64,000 nt of DNA from Phycicoccus sp. M110.8. Its GTDB lineage: Bacteria > Actinomycetota > Actinomycetes > Actinomycetales > Dermatophilaceae. A model generated the notes under the pieces. It saw nothing but the letters and a program-made list of their open reading frames with translations. It had not been told where the DNA came from and ran no database searches. How positions within the stretch are numbered: position 1 is the first letter of the stretch; every line of letters starts with the position of its first letter. This document shows positions 63,459 to 64,000 of this stretch, piece by piece. Position numbers and translations under genes: made by a program. The DNA lies in contig NZ_JAWDIC010000004.1 of assembly GCF_032464895.1 (NCBI RefSeq), positions 434,001 through 498,000 on the forward strand, in the 5' to 3' direction.

Positions 63459-63941
63459 TCAGAGCACCTGGCCCTCGATGACGTCCGGCGGCCCTCCGCC
63501 GGGCCCACGGCCACCGAAGAAGCCGCGCAGCAGCCGTCGCGCCACGACGGCCTCCAGCGCCCGCCGGGCGAGCGGGCGGGTCACCGGGAGGATCAGGACG
63601 AAGCCGACGACGTCGGTGAGGAACCCCGGCGACAGCAGCAGCGTGCCCCCGACCAGCACGAGGGCCGCGTCGGACAGCTGGCGGCTGGGCATCTGGCCGG
63701 TGTTCAGCGCGGTGACCAGGGCCCGCCACGCGCGGGCGCCCTCGCGACGGACCAGCCACGCGCCCAGCGCCGACTCCAGCAGGAGCAGGACGAGGGTCTG
63801 CCATCCCCCGATGACCTTGCCGACCGCGATGATCGTGGCGATCTCCAGGATGGGCACGACCAGCAGCAGGACGAACACCACGGCCAGCCACCGCGGGCGG
63901 CGACGGCGGGCGCGCGGGGCGGGTCCTACAGCTGGTGCCAC
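63459..63941 (-). CDS. fxsA: FxsA family membrane protein
   Basis: 160 residues with about three hydrophobic helices: WLAVVFVLLLVVPILEIATIIAVGKVIGGWQTLVLLLLESALGAWL, then LSDAALVLVGGTLLLSPGFLTDVVGFVLILPVTRPL. E. coli FxsA (YtxA family) is an inner-membrane protein that modulates phage T7 exclusion; its general role is unknown. The GTG at 63941 follows GGGAGG at short spacing and overlaps the end of the upstream gene; a longer frame to 63998 exists but would lie inside that gene. Confidence 0.85.
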   Translation of the reverse strand: MAPAVGPAPRARRRRPRWLAVVFVLLLVVPILEIATIIAVGKVIGGWQTLVLLLLESALGAWLVRREGARAWRALVTALNTGQMPSRQLSDAALVLVGGTLLLSPGFLTDVVGFVLILPVTRPLARRALEAVVARRLLRGFFGGRGPGGGPPDVIEGQVL

Positions 63942-64000
63942 GTGGCCTCCCTGCGGCGCAGCCGGCGCAGCTGGTCGGCCCGGTGGTGGACGCCCCACAC
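63926..64000 (-). CDS. C-terminal end of a gene continuing past the window
   Basis: On the minus strand an open frame runs from the window edge to TAG at 63926-63928, encoding VWGVHHRADQLRRLRRREAT and then WHQL. The basic Arg-rich end overlaps the FxsA start by 16 bases, as in translationally coupled genes. In Mycobacterium a polyprenol-phosphate mannosyltransferase is in this neighbourhood, but 24 residues are too few to claim identity. Confidence 0.5.
   Translation of the reverse strand: MWGVHHRADQLRRLRRREATWHQL

Overview
The window is a continuous stretch of a high-GC Gram-positive (actinobacterial) chromosome, roughly 70 % GC or more by eye. The evidence is the third-position G/C bias, the many GTG starts, and actinobacterial markers: RbpA, a WhiB-family protein, a GarA-type FHA protein, an FtsR-type MerR protein and DUF881/DUF1290 genes. 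The gene content and order would fit Micrococcales such as Intrasporangiaceae; the family level is inference. There is no IS element, prophage, CRISPR array or rRNA, and no gene-free stretch above 300 bases.

Layout. 1-12.1 kb: 3' end of secF, apt, the (p)ppGpp enzyme rsh, a minus-strand run (cyclophilin, DUF349 protein, PaiB-like protein, small membrane protein), an MBL-fold hydrolase, hisS, a short malQ, a membrane protein and xerD. 12.2-20.3 kb: a chromosome-maintenance and translation block (ParA-like ATPase, scpA, scpB, rluB-type synthase, tyrA, cmk, plsC-type acyltransferase, der), then tRNA-Pro(GGG). 20.5-21.6 kb: a small islet of two orphan genes with relaxed codon use. 21.7-26.1 kb: MarR regulator and EamA exporter sharing an operator, methyltransferase, repeat-bearing exported protein, aminotransferase. 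26.2-35.1 kb: a block matching the mycobacterial Rv1822-Rv1832 order (CDP-alcohol transferase, DUF881, DUF1290, DUF881, gcvH, garA, ftsR, DUF151, MerR, gcvP), with a glycine riboswitch before gcvP. 35.2-39.5 kb: sbcCD. 39.6-48.4 kb: GCS2-family ligase, polytopic membrane protein, three overlapping single-pass exported-protein genes, a RES-type toxin-antitoxin pair, histidine phosphatase, PhzF, DUF1697, OsmC. 48.4-53.2 kb: RibD/DHFR-like reductase, kbl-tdh threonine catabolism, YciO, DUF5655-like, DUF72. 53.2-57.2 kb: aldo-keto reductase, CarH-like B12-binding regulator, divergent whiB, rlmC-like methyltransferase, and next to a small SSB gene a strong dif-site candidate. 57.3-64 kb: tandem-duplicated acid phosphatase, GNAT, VanY-type peptidase, MFS transporter, rbpA, fxsA and the 3' end of one more gene.

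Three signals run through the whole window. (1) The octamer GTATGCCG (or its complement CGGCATAC) occurs at least 38 times, in every reading frame and also between genes, where base composition predicts about two. (2) More than a dozen genes have a TANNNT box 6-8 bases before the start codon and mostly no Shine-Dalgarno, the signature of leaderless transcripts; this also fixes several start codons. (3) Many operons end in long perfect hairpins without a U-tract. The best candidates for new biology are the octamer, the dif site, the CarH-like regulator divergent from whiB, and the uncharacterised membrane/exported-protein cluster at 41-44.5 kb.
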